Shown: piece after piece, positions 45,615 to 52,954 of the stretch | How positions within the stretch are numbered: position 1 is the stretch's first letter | Layout: the number at the start of each line of letters is the position of its first letter | From: Streptomyces sp. ISL-43 | Lineage (GTDB): Bacteria > Actinomycetota > Actinomycetes > Streptomycetales > Streptomycetaceae | DNA length: 64,000 nucleotides | Reading direction: 5' to 3' | Assembly: GCF_018614195.1 (NCBI RefSeq) | Contig: NZ_JAGGOT010000022.1 | Span: 124,001 to 188,000, forward strand | Made by a program: the position numbers and the translations under genes | Notes under the pieces: generated by a model | The model's input: the letters and a program-made list of their open reading frames with translations, nothing else | Database searches by the model: none | What the model was told of the DNA's origin: nothing

Positions 45615-46924
45615 CAGACGGCCTCCGCCTTGAGGTCCGCCTCGGTGCGGTCGGCGTCGGCACGGGTCGCCTCTGCGCGGTCGGCGTCGGCCGACTTCAG
45701 GACCCGGCCGCTGAAGAGGCCCAGCGCGATCAGGCAGAACACCCCGGCGGCGAGGAACCCGTAGCGCGGGGCCATCAGGCTCACCGCCGCGCCGCCGACC
45801 ACGTAGCCGATGGCGGGCCCGGTGTTGGAGACGGCGCCCAGCGCGGCGAAGGCGCGGCCGCGGTGGGTGTCGGGGACCCGGACGTTGAGCAGGATGTGCG
45901 TCACCGTGGCCTGGGCGCCGTTGCCGATGCCGCCGAGGACGTAGAAGGGGACGATCCACCAGACGCCCGGGGCGAGGCCGGTGCCGAGGATGGCCACGGC
46001 GATGCACAGGAACGTGCCGATCAGGACGGTCTCGTGGCGCAGGTTCTTCGCGCGGCGCACGAGCATCCCGCCGGGGATCAGGCCGAGCATCCAGGCCGAC
46101 ATGATCAGGCCGAAGGTCTCCTCGGAGGCGCCGAAGTCCTCGCGGACGTAGAAGACGATGAGGACGTTGATGATGCTCGCGGCCGCCATCACGGCGCCGC
46201 TGAGGATGAGCACGGCGGTCAGGAAGCGGTCGGACGTCACCTTGTACGGGGCCTTCGCGGGCTCGTCACCGTCCCCGGCGGCGGCCTTCGCGGCGCCTCG
46301 GTCCTTGTGCAGCCGCGTCTTGATCAGCAGCCCGCCGACGACGACCGCCGCGAAGCTCAGCGCGTCGATCAGCAGCGGGATGGAGATCCCGAAGCGGCCG
46401 ATGAGGATGCCGGCGATGCCGGGGGCGGCGACCATGCCCGCCATGGCGGTGGTCTGTGAGATCGACGAGGCGCGCGGCACGTTCTCCTTGCCGACGATCG
46501 CGCTGGGCAGGGCGCCGAACACCGGGTGGGTGAAGGCGAGTCCGGAGGACAGCAGCGCGGAGAGCCCGATGAGGACCACCGGGGAGGTCCAGATGGTCAT
46601 GGCCACGCAGATCAGGGCCTGCAGCGCGCCGACGACCACGATGAGGTTGCGGCTGTCGAAGCGGTCGGCGAACCGGCCGGTCAGCGGCGACAGCAGGACG
46701 GGCGGGACGGTCGCGGACAGCAGCAGCGCCATGACGGCGTAGGAGCCGGCGCCCTGGGCCTGGAGCTGGAGGGCGATGGCCGTCTCGGCGGCGATGTCGC
46801 CCGCGAAGGACAGGCCGCGCATCCCGGCGAGGATGTACACCTCGCGCCAGGCCCGCCGGGAGGGGGGCGGCGAGGCCTCGGTGGTGGCCGGAGTTCGGGT
46901 GTCGATGGCCATCTCGTGGCTCAC
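45614..46924 (-). CDS. MFS exporter of the candidate RiPP operon
   Basis: 436 residues with twelve predicted helices. Motif A-like SPLTGRFADRFDSRN follows helix 2 and motif-like LGGIGNGAQATVTH appears late; the central loop is charged (HKDRGAAKAAAGDGDE). The family (MFS_3/enterobactin-exporter-like) exports small peptides, siderophores and drugs. The GTG overlaps the JmjC2 stop and its own stop overlaps the M13 start, so it is embedded in the operon. Likely function: export of the mature peptide product. Confidence 0.9.
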   Translation of the reverse strand: MSHEMAIDTRTPATTEASPPPSRRAWREVYILAGMRGLSFAGDIAAETAIALQLQAQGAGSYAVMALLLSATVPPVLLSPLTGRFADRFDSRNLIVVVGALQALICVAMTIWTSPVVLIGLSALLSSGLAFTHPVFGALPSAIVGKENVPRASSISQTTAMAGMVAAPGIAGILIGRFGISIPLLIDALSFAAVVVGGLLIKTRLHKDRGAAKAAAGDGDEPAKAPYKVTSDRFLTAVLILSGAVMAAASIINVLIVFYVREDFGASEETFGLIMSAWMLGLIPGGMLVRRAKNLRHETVLIGTFLCIAVAILGTGLAPGVWWIVPFYVLGGIGNGAQATVTHILLNVRVPDTHRGRAFAALGAVSNTGPAIGYVVGGAAVSLMAPRYGFLAAGVFCLIALGLFSGRVLKSADADRAEATRADADRTEADLKAEAV

Positions 46925-48231
46925 TTCCCCTGGTCGTCGGTGTGGTTGGCGGTGTGTGGGGTGCTGTCCGGGGTCTTCTGCCGGCTGTTCCGGGGCTCAC
47001 CGTTCGCGTCCGGTACGGGGAACACGGCGTGCTCGGCGGCTTCGAGGACCCCGATCCGGGCCAGCCCCCGGGCCGCGCTCAGGGAGCGGGCCGGGTCCAC
47101 GCCCGGGAAGAACTCGGAGGTGGTGACCGGGCGCCCCCCGTCGAGCTCGCGCAGCGACCGGGCGACGGCGTCGGGCACGGCGAGCCGGTGGCCGCCCACC
47201 CGGATGCCGGTCTTCGTCCCGTCGCTGTCCCCGATCTCCACGGGGGCGGCGCTGCGCCGCACCAGCGAGTCGGTGGTCAGCGCGTCGACGGCGTGCAGCC
47301 GGGCGAACTCCCGGGTGCGGCCGGCTCCGGACCGCTCGCGGCCCACCCGCGCGAGCCGCTTGGCCTCCGCGACGGGCTCCAGGTGGGCGAGCCGGTCCCG
47401 GAGGAGTTCGATCTGCCGGCTCAGCCCGGCGGCGGCCGCGGCTTCCCCGGCGCCCCCGGCCCCGCCCTCGCCGTCGGCGAGGTACGGGAACCCGTGGAAC
47501 TCCTCGTCCTCGACCACCGCGGCGACGGTGTCCTTCAGCAGGTCGCGCCAGCGCCTCGGTTCGATCCCGACGGACAGGTGCAGCGAGAGCCCGCTCTTCG
47601 CGGCGGCCGCGTGCGGGGTGCCGTGCGGCACGTACAGCACGTCGCCGGGGGCCAGCGTCACCTCGATGACGGGCTCGCCGAGCTCCTCGGGCGTGTACGA
47701 GCCCTCGTCGCCCCGGCGGATTTCCGGGGTGGCCCACACCCGCCAGGTCTTGGTCCCGTCGACCTGGACGACGTACACGTCGATCGAGTCGTGGTGCGGG
47801 GCGAAGCCGTCGTTTCGCGCGGGCGTGACGAAGAGGACCACCTCGCCCTCGCAGGCGAAGGTGTCGGTGAAGGGCGCGAGCAGCCGGCGGGCCGAGGGCA
47901 GCACGTGGTGCAGGGAGTTCCAGGTGACGGTGCCGCCCGAGCGGAACAGTTCGTACACCTTCTCCGGGCTGACGGCCTCGGCGAGCGCGGCTCCGCGCGC
48001 CACGGTCCGCGTGTAGGCGCCGCTGGGCACGCCTTTGCCGCCCTTGGTCACCCGGAGGTAGGAGGGCGGAGTCGTCTCCAGGGCCAGTACGTCGTCGAGC
48101 TGCCGCACGGAGGGGAGGCCGTCGAGCCGGCCCGCCAGTGCCCCTTTGCGCAGCAGCGGCTTCTTGTTGAAATGCTCGGCGAGGAACACGTCCCGGTCGC
48201 CGACGAAATCCTCGAAGGAGTACGTCTCCAC
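46921..48231 (-). CDS. JmjC/cupin ribosomal-oxygenase-like hydroxylase (second of pair)
   Basis: 436 residues from a GTG with GGAGG seven bases upstream. The cupin_4/JmjC facial triad is intact: His146 and Asp148 (FAPHHDSIDVYV) and His207 (YVPHGTPHAAAA). The N-terminal EDFVGDRDVFLAEHFNKKPL is typical of ROXA/NO66-type enzymes, which hydroxylate protein side chains using Fe(II) and 2-oxoglutarate. A C-terminal helical dimerisation/winged-helix-like region follows. It is homologous along its length to the next upstream enzyme. Here the natural target may be the 28-residue peptides rather than ribosomal proteins. Confidence 0.92.
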   Translation of the reverse strand: METYSFEDFVGDRDVFLAEHFNKKPLLRKGALAGRLDGLPSVRQLDDVLALETTPPSYLRVTKGGKGVPSGAYTRTVARGAALAEAVSPEKVYELFRSGGTVTWNSLHHVLPSARRLLAPFTDTFACEGEVVLFVTPARNDGFAPHHDSIDVYVVQVDGTKTWRVWATPEIRRGDEGSYTPEELGEPVIEVTLAPGDVLYVPHGTPHAAAAKSGLSLHLSVGIEPRRWRDLLKDTVAAVVEDEEFHGFPYLADGEGGAGGAGEAAAAAGLSRQIELLRDRLAHLEPVAEAKRLARVGRERSGAGRTREFARLHAVDALTTDSLVRRSAAPVEIGDSDGTKTGIRVGGHRLAVPDAVARSLRELDGGRPVTTSEFFPGVDPARSLSAARGLARIGVLEAAEHAVFPVPDANGEPRNSRQKTPDSTPHTANHTDDQGK

Positions 48232-48260
48232 CGTCTTGCCTCCAGTCGTGCACGGGGACG

Positions 48261-48305
48261 CCCGTCGCGGACCACCGGGGGGATGGTCCGGTGGTCCGCG
48301 ACGGG
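48261..48305 (-). terminator. 18-bp perfect hairpin between the two JmjC genes
   Basis: CCCGTCGCGGACCACCGG pairs perfectly with 48288-48305 around a 9-nt loop, between the JmjC1 stop and the JmjC2 ribosome site. It is the third strong hairpin in this operon; it could attenuate expression of the downstream genes or shield the upstream mRNA end. Confidence 0.75.
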
Positions 48306-48328
48306 TCAGGTCCGGTACCGGCAGCTCG

Positions 48329-49534
48329 TCAGCCGGCCGCGGCCAGTTCGAACACACCCAGGCGGGTGAGTCCTTGCGCGGCCTTCGTCGAACGGAGCGC
48401 GTCCACTCCGGGGAAGATGAGGGACGCCGCGATCGACGCGTCCGGGCCGAGCGCGGCCAGGGTTTCGGCGATCGGTGTGGGTACCGCGATCTTGTGACCG
48501 TTGACGGTCATCTGGGTCCGGCCGTTGTCGCTGACGCCGAATTCCAGGGGTGCGCTGCCGCGCCGCAAGCGGGCGTCCGGGCCGAGCTCGTCCATGTCCG
48601 CGATGGACTGGAAGGTGCGGCCCTCGGAGCTGCCCTCCATGTGCCGGCCGAGGTCCGCGAGGCGGTCCAGCTCGGCCACGGCGGCCTCGCTGTCGGCGGC
48701 CACCGTCTGCAGCCGCGCGGCGAGCGCGGCGATCTTCTCGGTGAAGCCGGACTCCGCCTCGGACGAGCGCAGTTCCCCGATGTAGGGGTACGCGTTGAAC
48801 TCGTCGGCGGCGATGAGCTCCTCGACGGTCTGGCGCAGCAGGTCCTTCCACATGCGCGGGCGCATCATGACGGACAGGTGCAGCGAGGCCTTGCCCTCGG
48901 CGGCCGCGGCGTGCGGAGTGCCGTAGGGGAGGTAGAGGACGTCGCCGGGCTGCAGCGAGACCTCGATGTCCGGCTCCCCCAGTCCTTCGAGGGTGTACTG
49001 GGCGTTGTCCCCGAGGCGCTCGGCCGGCGGGTTCCACAGCTTCCAGTGCTTGGTGCCCTCGAGCTGGACGATGAAGAGGTCGACCGGGTCGTGGTGGGGC
49101 GGGTACCCCTTCTTGCCGGTGGGCGTCAGGAACGCCACCGAGTCGGTGCGCACCGCCATGCGCTCGCTGATGACGCGGGTGAAGTCGCGCAGTTCCGGGA
49201 CGATCTGGTTGAGCGAGCACCAGGTGACGGTCGCGCCGGCCCGGAACAGCTCGTAGATCTTCTCGGGGTCGACGACGTCGGTGATGGTCTGGCCCTGGAC
49301 GACCACGTTGCGGGTGTAACCCTGCTCGGGGACGCCGTTGCCCTTGAGGTTGACCTTGATGTAGGGCGGCCGGACGACCTCCAGGTTGACCAGCTGGTCC
49401 AGCTTGCGGTGCGAGAGGATGTCGCGCGGGTCTCCCGGCACGGCGCTCTTCCGCAGCATGGGCTTCTTGTTGAAGTATTCGGTGAAGAAGACCTGTTCGT
49501 CCCCCACCAGATCCGCGAATGCGTAGTCCGCCAT
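48329..49534 (-). CDS. JmjC/cupin ribosomal-oxygenase-like hydroxylase (first of pair)
   Basis: 401 residues starting MADYAFADLVGDEQVFFTEY; the ATG follows GAGGAG by six bases, so a longer upstream frame is rejected. Facial triad His147-Asp149-His208 (YPPHHDPVDLFI; YLPYGTPHAAAA), and Lys162 (GTKHWKLW) suits 2-oxoglutarate binding. N-terminal FNKKPMLRKS is typical of ROXA/MINA-like enzymes. It lies just after the second copy of the 28-residue peptide gene with a hairpin between. Hydroxylation of Tyr, Lys or Asn in that peptide is the natural prediction (inference). Confidence 0.93.
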   Translation of the reverse strand: MADYAFADLVGDEQVFFTEYFNKKPMLRKSAVPGDPRDILSHRKLDQLVNLEVVRPPYIKVNLKGNGVPEQGYTRNVVVQGQTITDVVDPEKIYELFRAGATVTWCSLNQIVPELRDFTRVISERMAVRTDSVAFLTPTGKKGYPPHHDPVDLFIVQLEGTKHWKLWNPPAERLGDNAQYTLEGLGEPDIEVSLQPGDVLYLPYGTPHAAAAEGKASLHLSVMMRPRMWKDLLRQTVEELIAADEFNAYPYIGELRSSEAESGFTEKIAALAARLQTVAADSEAAVAELDRLADLGRHMEGSSEGRTFQSIADMDELGPDARLRRGSAPLEFGVSDNGRTQMTVNGHKIAVPTPIAETLAALGPDASIAASLIFPGVDALRSTKAAQGLTRLGVFELAAAG

Positions 49535-49569
49535 GCCGAGCTCCTCGAAAATGATCGGGCCGCGGTGAG

Positions 49570-49593
49570 GGGCGGCGCCTTCCGGCGCCGCCC
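49570..49593 (-). terminator. Hairpin after the proximal peptide gene
   Basis: GGGCGGCGCC and GGCGCCGCCC pair perfectly around a 4-nt loop, 28 bases past the stop codon of the peptide gene and 36 bases before the JmjC1 start. There is no U-run. Partial termination here would give more peptide than enzyme mRNA, as in many RiPP operons. Confidence 0.75.
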
Positions 49594-49611
49594 TCCGCCA
49601 CAGCACTACTT

Positions 49612-49636
49612 CAAGAACAATTACTGGATGTTCTTG
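49612..49636 (-). other. Hairpin spanning the stop codon of the proximal peptide gene
   Basis: The last codons (CAAGAACA) pair with TGTTCTTG beyond the TAA stop. The same 8-bp stem with an identical 9-nt loop occurs at the distal peptide gene (50524-50548), though the sequence past the stop is non-coding. Conservation suggests an RNA role such as mRNA stability. Confidence 0.55.
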
Positions 49637-49707
49637 TAGTAGGAGGTGGCGAGCAGCTCCTCGGCCGTCTCGATGAACTCGATGTCGTCGAAGTCAACGT
49701 TCTCCAT
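49621..49707 (-). CDS. 28-residue candidate RiPP precursor peptide, proximal copy
   Basis: ATG to TAA, 28 codons, with AAGGGGAG eight bases upstream. The first 19 residues are strongly acidic (Glu2, Asp5, Asp7, Asp8, Glu10, Glu13, Glu16, Glu17) and probably form a leader helix; the tail is ATSYYKNIQ. The only basic residue is Lys25. The protein is identical to the distal copy but five codons differ, all silently. It precedes JmjC1 and is followed by two hairpins. The putative core has two Tyr, one Lys and one Asn that the JmjC oxygenases could hydroxylate. It matches no RiPP family I know. A regulatory leader peptide is the main alternative. Confidence 0.82.
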   Translation of the reverse strand: MENVDFDDIEFIETAEELLATSYYKNIQ

Positions 49708-49769
49708 GAGATTCACTCCCCTTCGTATCTTCTTTTCTCACCGCCCGGGTTTTCCCGGCCGCTGAAATG

Positions 49770-49840
49770 AGAATGCCCGCACCCGGGAAACGGGTCAACG
49801 GCGTTCAACTGCACGGCAACGCGGTTGAACGCCGTTGAAC
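49770..49840 (-). promoter_or_regulatory. Promoter and four-half-site operator of the proximal peptide gene
   Basis: On the minus strand TTGACC (49798-49793) and CATTCT (49775-49770) are 17 bases apart, a sigma-70/HrdB-like promoter about 60 bases before the ATG. Around and upstream are heptamers GGTCAAC (49793), GTTCAAC (49803), GTTGAAC (49824) and GTTGAAC (49834), arranged as two inverted pairs. The inner arms are 14 bases apart. The same design recurs before the distal copy. A leader hairpin (CCCGGG-TTTT-CCCGGG on plus) lies between promoter and ATG. Confidence 0.65.
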
Positions 49841-49942
49841 GGCCGGGCAAAGGAAAAGCGGCCCCGACGTGTGGTCAGGGCCGCGCGGCGGAGCGGCTGC
49901 GGTGGAGCGGCTGCGGCGGGCCGGGCGGCCGGCCCGGCTCCC

Positions 49943-50452
49943 TCAGGCGTTCGGGTCGACCAGCTCACGGGCATAGTTGGCGAGCGAGCGGTTGTAGCGC
50001 GGGAGGTGCTTGGCGAGCGCGACGAGGGCGAGCGAGAGCGCCTCGCGCTCCCGCCCGGTGTCGGCCAGCGCCAGCGCGAGGAACCCGGTCACGGCGTCGT
50101 CGAGCAGGTCCGTACCTGCGGCTCGTTCCGCCTCCAGCAGGCCTGCGCTCTCGGCGGCCCGGCCGAGGTTGCGGATCGAACTGGCCATCTGGATGACGGC
50201 ACGCCGGCGCCGCACCCCGCTCAGCCCGGCGGCGAGCGCCTCGCGGTAGAGCGGGGCGGCCAGGTCGCTGTGGCCGGTCGAGTCGTACGCGCAGGCACGT
50301 TCGAACGGCCCCCGCGGGTCCCCGTCCGGCAACTCCCCGGCAAGGGCCTCCACCGCGGCGAGGAAGTCCTCTTCCTTGTGTTCGTCCAGTTGCTCCCAGA
50401 GCGCGCCCACGCGCTCTTCCCACACCACTTCTGCTTCATTCATCGCAGCCAT
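49943..50452 (-). CDS. TPR (tetratricopeptide-like) protein between the two peptide genes
   Basis: 169 residues, all-helical. Repeats are seen in DFLAAVEALAGELPDGDPRG, ACAYDSTGHSDLAAPLYREA, RRAVIQMASSIRNLGRAAES and GFLALALADTGREREALSLA. It is a short TPR protein (TPR_5 type) with no catalytic motifs. The ATG at 50452 has GAGGGAG upstream; a second ATG three codons in is possible. It lies between two identical peptide genes and after the distal copy's hairpin. TPR folds bind peptides, so it could bind or chaperone the precursor (inference). Confidence 0.85.
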   Translation of the reverse strand: MAAMNEAEVVWEERVGALWEQLDEHKEEDFLAAVEALAGELPDGDPRGPFERACAYDSTGHSDLAAPLYREALAAGLSGVRRRRAVIQMASSIRNLGRAAESAGLLEAERAAGTDLLDDAVTGFLALALADTGREREALSLALVALAKHLPRYNRSLANYARELVDPNA

Positions 50453-50479
50453 CCAAATCTCCCTCGGAAAATCGCGAAG

Positions 50480-50505
50480 GGGCGGCGTCCGAATCGACGC
50501 CGCCC
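50480..50505 (-). terminator. Hairpin after the distal peptide gene
   Basis: GGGCGGCGTC and GACGCCGCCC form a 10-bp perfect stem with a 6-nt loop, 28 bases past the peptide stop and 28 bases before the TPR gene. Same position and size as the hairpin at the proximal copy, but a different sequence, which argues for selected structure. Confidence 0.75.
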
Positions 50506-50532
50506 TTCACGCAGGCATTACTGCAAGAACAA

Positions 50533-50619
50533 TTACTGGATGTTCTTGTAGTACGAGGTCGCGAGGAGCTCCTCGGCGGTCTCGATGAACTCGATGTCGT
50601 CGAAGTCGACGTTCTCCAT
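50533..50619 (-). CDS. 28-residue candidate RiPP precursor peptide, distal copy
   Basis: ATG to TAA, 28 codons, with GGGAAG eight bases upstream. The peptide is residue-for-residue the same as the copy at 49621-49707: acidic first half and C-terminal ATSYYKNIQ. Third-position changes at Val4, Thr14, Leu18, Ala20 and Ser22 are the only coding differences. A stop-codon hairpin (50524-50548) and a downstream stem-loop repeat the proximal layout. It is the first gene of the minus-strand operon and is divergent from an epimerase gene. Purifying selection on the peptide is directly visible in the sequence. Confidence 0.82.
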   Translation of the reverse strand: MENVDFDDIEFIETAEELLATSYYKNIQ

Positions 50620-50678
50620 GAGATTCACTTCCCATCTGCCTGGTCATTCCCGCCGGGGTTTTCCCCGGCGATGGCAGA

Positions 50679-50779
50679 AGAATGCCCGGGCCTCCCGCCG
50701 CGGGTCAACGTGTTCAACCGCCACCGCGCCGCGGTTGAACACCGCACCCCAACTCCCTGACCTGACAAGCCAGTTGAAC
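50679..50779 (-). promoter_or_regulatory. Promoter and operator of the distal peptide gene
   Basis: TTGACC (50708-50703) and CATTCT (50684-50679) are 18 bases apart on the minus strand. Half-sites GGTCAAC (50703), GTTCAAC (50712) and GTTGAAC (50734) match those of the proximal copy; the inner arms are 15 bases apart, and another GTTGAAC lies at 50773. A perfect hairpin CGCCGGGG-TTTT-CCCCGGCG (50651-50670) sits in the 5' leader. The region also serves the divergent epimerase gene. Confidence 0.65.
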
Positions 50780-50825
50780 ACCCCCGCGAATAGGCCCAGC
50801 CGTCCACGCCGATAAAATCGCCCGT

Positions 50826-51773
50826 ATGCAGATATCCGGTGTGCCCAAGGTGATCGTCCTGACGGGAGCCACCGGTTTCATCGGCTCTGTCGCGCTGGAG
50901 GCCTTGGCCCGCCGTTCCGGTGTCCGCGTACGTGCCCTCGCGCGCACCCCGGGCGCGGACCGCGACGGCGTGGAGTGGGTGCGCGCGGACCTGACCGACC
51001 CCGAATCGCTGCGGGGGGTCTGCGAGGGCGCGGTCGCGCTGGTGCACCTGGCCTCGTACATCGGGCGGGACGAGGAGCGGTGCCACGCGGTCAACGTCGC
51101 CGGCAGCGCGGCCCTGTTGGCGGAGGCCGCGCGGGCGGGTGTGGAGCGCGTCGTCCACCTCTCGACCGCCGCCGTCTACGGGAACCGGCCACACCGGGGC
51201 ATCGGGGTCGACGGGATCGTCCCCGACCCCGCGTCCACCGCGAGCCGCACCCGGCTGGCGGCGGAGGCCCCGGTGCTGGCCGCCGGCGGCGTCGTCCTGC
51301 GGCCGGGCCTGGTCCTCGGCACCGGTGACCGCTGGGTGGTCCCGGCCCTGGCCGAGCTGGTCACCCGGGTCCCGGCCCGCTGGGACGGCGGCCGCGCGCT
51401 GCTGTCCGTGGTCGGCGTCACGGAGTTGGCCCGCCTGATCGACGCCCTGGCGACCTCCACGGAACCCGTCCCCGCCGGGATCCACCACGCGAGCCACCCC
51501 GCCCCGGTGAGGATCGGCGACCTGATGGCGGCACTGGCCGCCCACGGCATCGTGCCCGCGGTGGAAGAGGACTGGCCGTGGGACCGCTGCATCGCGGCCC
51601 TCCACACCCACCCGGGCCGCGTGACGGAACGCCAGTTCCGCCTACTGGCCCGCGACTACCACCAACAAAGCACCCCCATCTGGCACTTGACCAAGGTCCC
51701 CCCCGCCGACACCCCCCTCTCCTTCCTCCCCCCCTCAGCCCCCTGGTACCGCACCCACCTCACAACCCGCTGA
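50826..51773 (+). CDS. NAD-dependent epimerase/dehydratase (extended SDR)
   Basis: 315 residues with NAD motif VLTGATGFIGSVALEALARR and VVHLSTAAVYGN (the catalytic Ser region). The usual Tyr-x-x-x-Lys is replaced by a sequence around PASTASRTRLAAEA, so classical catalysis is doubtful. It is divergent from the distal peptide gene, with a 206-base shared region carrying the operator. It could be part of the RiPP locus or the first gene of the unrelated flank. Substrate unknown; likely a sugar or reductase-type substrate. Confidence 0.8.
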   Translation: MQISGVPKVIVLTGATGFIGSVALEALARRSGVRVRALARTPGADRDGVEWVRADLTDPESLRGVCEGAVALVHLASYIGRDEERCHAVNVAGSAALLAEAARAGVERVVHLSTAAVYGNRPHRGIGVDGIVPDPASTASRTRLAAEAPVLAAGGVVLRPGLVLGTGDRWVVPALAELVTRVPARWDGGRALLSVVGVTELARLIDALATSTEPVPAGIHHASHPAPVRIGDLMAALAAHGIVPAVEEDWPWDRCIAALHTHPGRVTERQFRLLARDYHQQSTPIWHLTKVPPADTPLSFLPPSAPWYRTHLTTR

Positions 51774-51901
51774 CCCCACCCCGACAGCGAGCCCGAACCG
51801 CAGCCCCGTACCGGCGGAACCGAACCCGCAGGTCCCGACGTCGTCGTAACGTGCCGGCGCACCACCCATGGCGGCTGCCGCGAACGAAACGGGGACGGCC
51901 C

Positions 51902-52945
51902 ATGACGCAGACGGACACCGGCACATCCCCCGGGCCCCCTCGAACCCCCCGGTTCCGGATCCCCCGCATCCCCCCGATCCCCACCCTCTCCCTCCTCCTC
52001 GCCACCCTCCTCGCCTTCCCCTCCCTCGTCCCCAACACCGTCGGCCACCCCGGCAGCCTGCTGGAGACGTTCCTCCCCTGGCTCGGCCTCGCCATCCCCC
52101 TCCTCCTCGGCCTCGCCGCCCTGCGCCGGTCCACCCTCCGCCGCTCCACCCCACCCCGCTCCACCATCGCCGCCCTCACCCTCCTGCTCCCCACCCTCGC
52201 CTGGCTCGCCCAGTTCGGCGGCCTGCTCCTTCCCGCCGCCACCGCTCCCACCCCCACTCCCACCGGCGGCGCCCCCACCCTCACCACCACCCAGCACAAC
52301 ATCAGCGACGAGAACCCAGACCCGGCCGGTACCGCCCACGCCCTCGCCGCATCCCACGCCGACCTCATCGCCCTGGAGGAACTGACGCCCTCCGCCCTCC
52401 CCGCCGTCAGCACCGCCCTCGCCCCCGGCTACCCCCACCACGCCACTCACGGCACGGTCGGCCTCTGGTCGAAGTACCCGCTCACCGACATCCGCCCGGT
52501 CGACATCCGCCCGACCGGCCTCGGCGCGGCCGGAGCCGACTGGAACCGCGCCCTGCGCGCGACCGCCGCCACCCCGCACGGCCCCGTCGCCGTCTACGTC
52601 GCCCACCTGCCCTCCCTGCGCCTGGGCGCGACGGGCTTCGGCTCCGCCCGCCGCGACGAGAGCGCCGCCCTCCTCGGCTCGGTGCTCGCCGCGGAACCGG
52701 CCGACCGCGTCATCCTGCTCGGTGACCTCAACAGCACCACCGACGACCGCGGCCTGGCCCCGATCCGCGCGGCGCGGATGAACACTCCCTCCTCCGGCGG
52801 CTTCGCGTTCAGCTGGCCCGCGTCCTTCCCCCTGGCCCGGATCGACCAGATCCTGGCCCGCTCGGGGACCGTCAGCCACATCCGCACGCTCCCCGCCACG
52901 CGCAGCGATCATCTGCCCGTCTCCGCTGTCATACGCTTCGGCTAG
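51902..52945 (+). CDS. Membrane EEP-family protein, VanJ-like
   Basis: 347 residues. About three hydrophobic helices (residues 28-115) with a Pro/Arg-rich cytoplasmic start lead to an endonuclease/exonuclease/phosphatase domain with the catalytic pattern TTQHNISDENPDP, DLIALEEL, VYVAHLPSLR, ILLGDLNST and the final SDHLPVSAVI. This layout matches VanJ of S. coelicolor, a membrane EEP protein tied to teicoplanin-type resistance and lipid-phosphate cleavage. The residues needed for phosphoester hydrolysis appear present. It may give cell-envelope protection; no connection to either cluster is evident. Confidence 0.82.
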   Translation: MTQTDTGTSPGPPRTPRFRIPRIPPIPTLSLLLATLLAFPSLVPNTVGHPGSLLETFLPWLGLAIPLLLGLAALRRSTLRRSTPPRSTIAALTLLLPTLAWLAQFGGLLLPAATAPTPTPTGGAPTLTTTQHNISDENPDPAGTAHALAASHADLIALEELTPSALPAVSTALAPGYPHHATHGTVGLWSKYPLTDIRPVDIRPTGLGAAGADWNRALRATAATPHGPVAVYVAHLPSLRLGATGFGSARRDESAALLGSVLAAEPADRVILLGDLNSTTDDRGLAPIRAARMNTPSSGGFAFSWPASFPLARIDQILARSGTVSHIRTLPATRSDHLPVSAVIRFG

Positions 52946-52954
52946 CGTGCGTCC

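Noticed and set aside
49621..50619. The twin peptides as pure regulatory upstream leader frames
   Set aside because: Not excluded, but each has its own promoter, ribosome site and hairpin, one is 81 bases from a TPR gene and the other 87 bases from JmjC1, and no codon run (such as repeated Trp or Leu) typical of attenuators is present.
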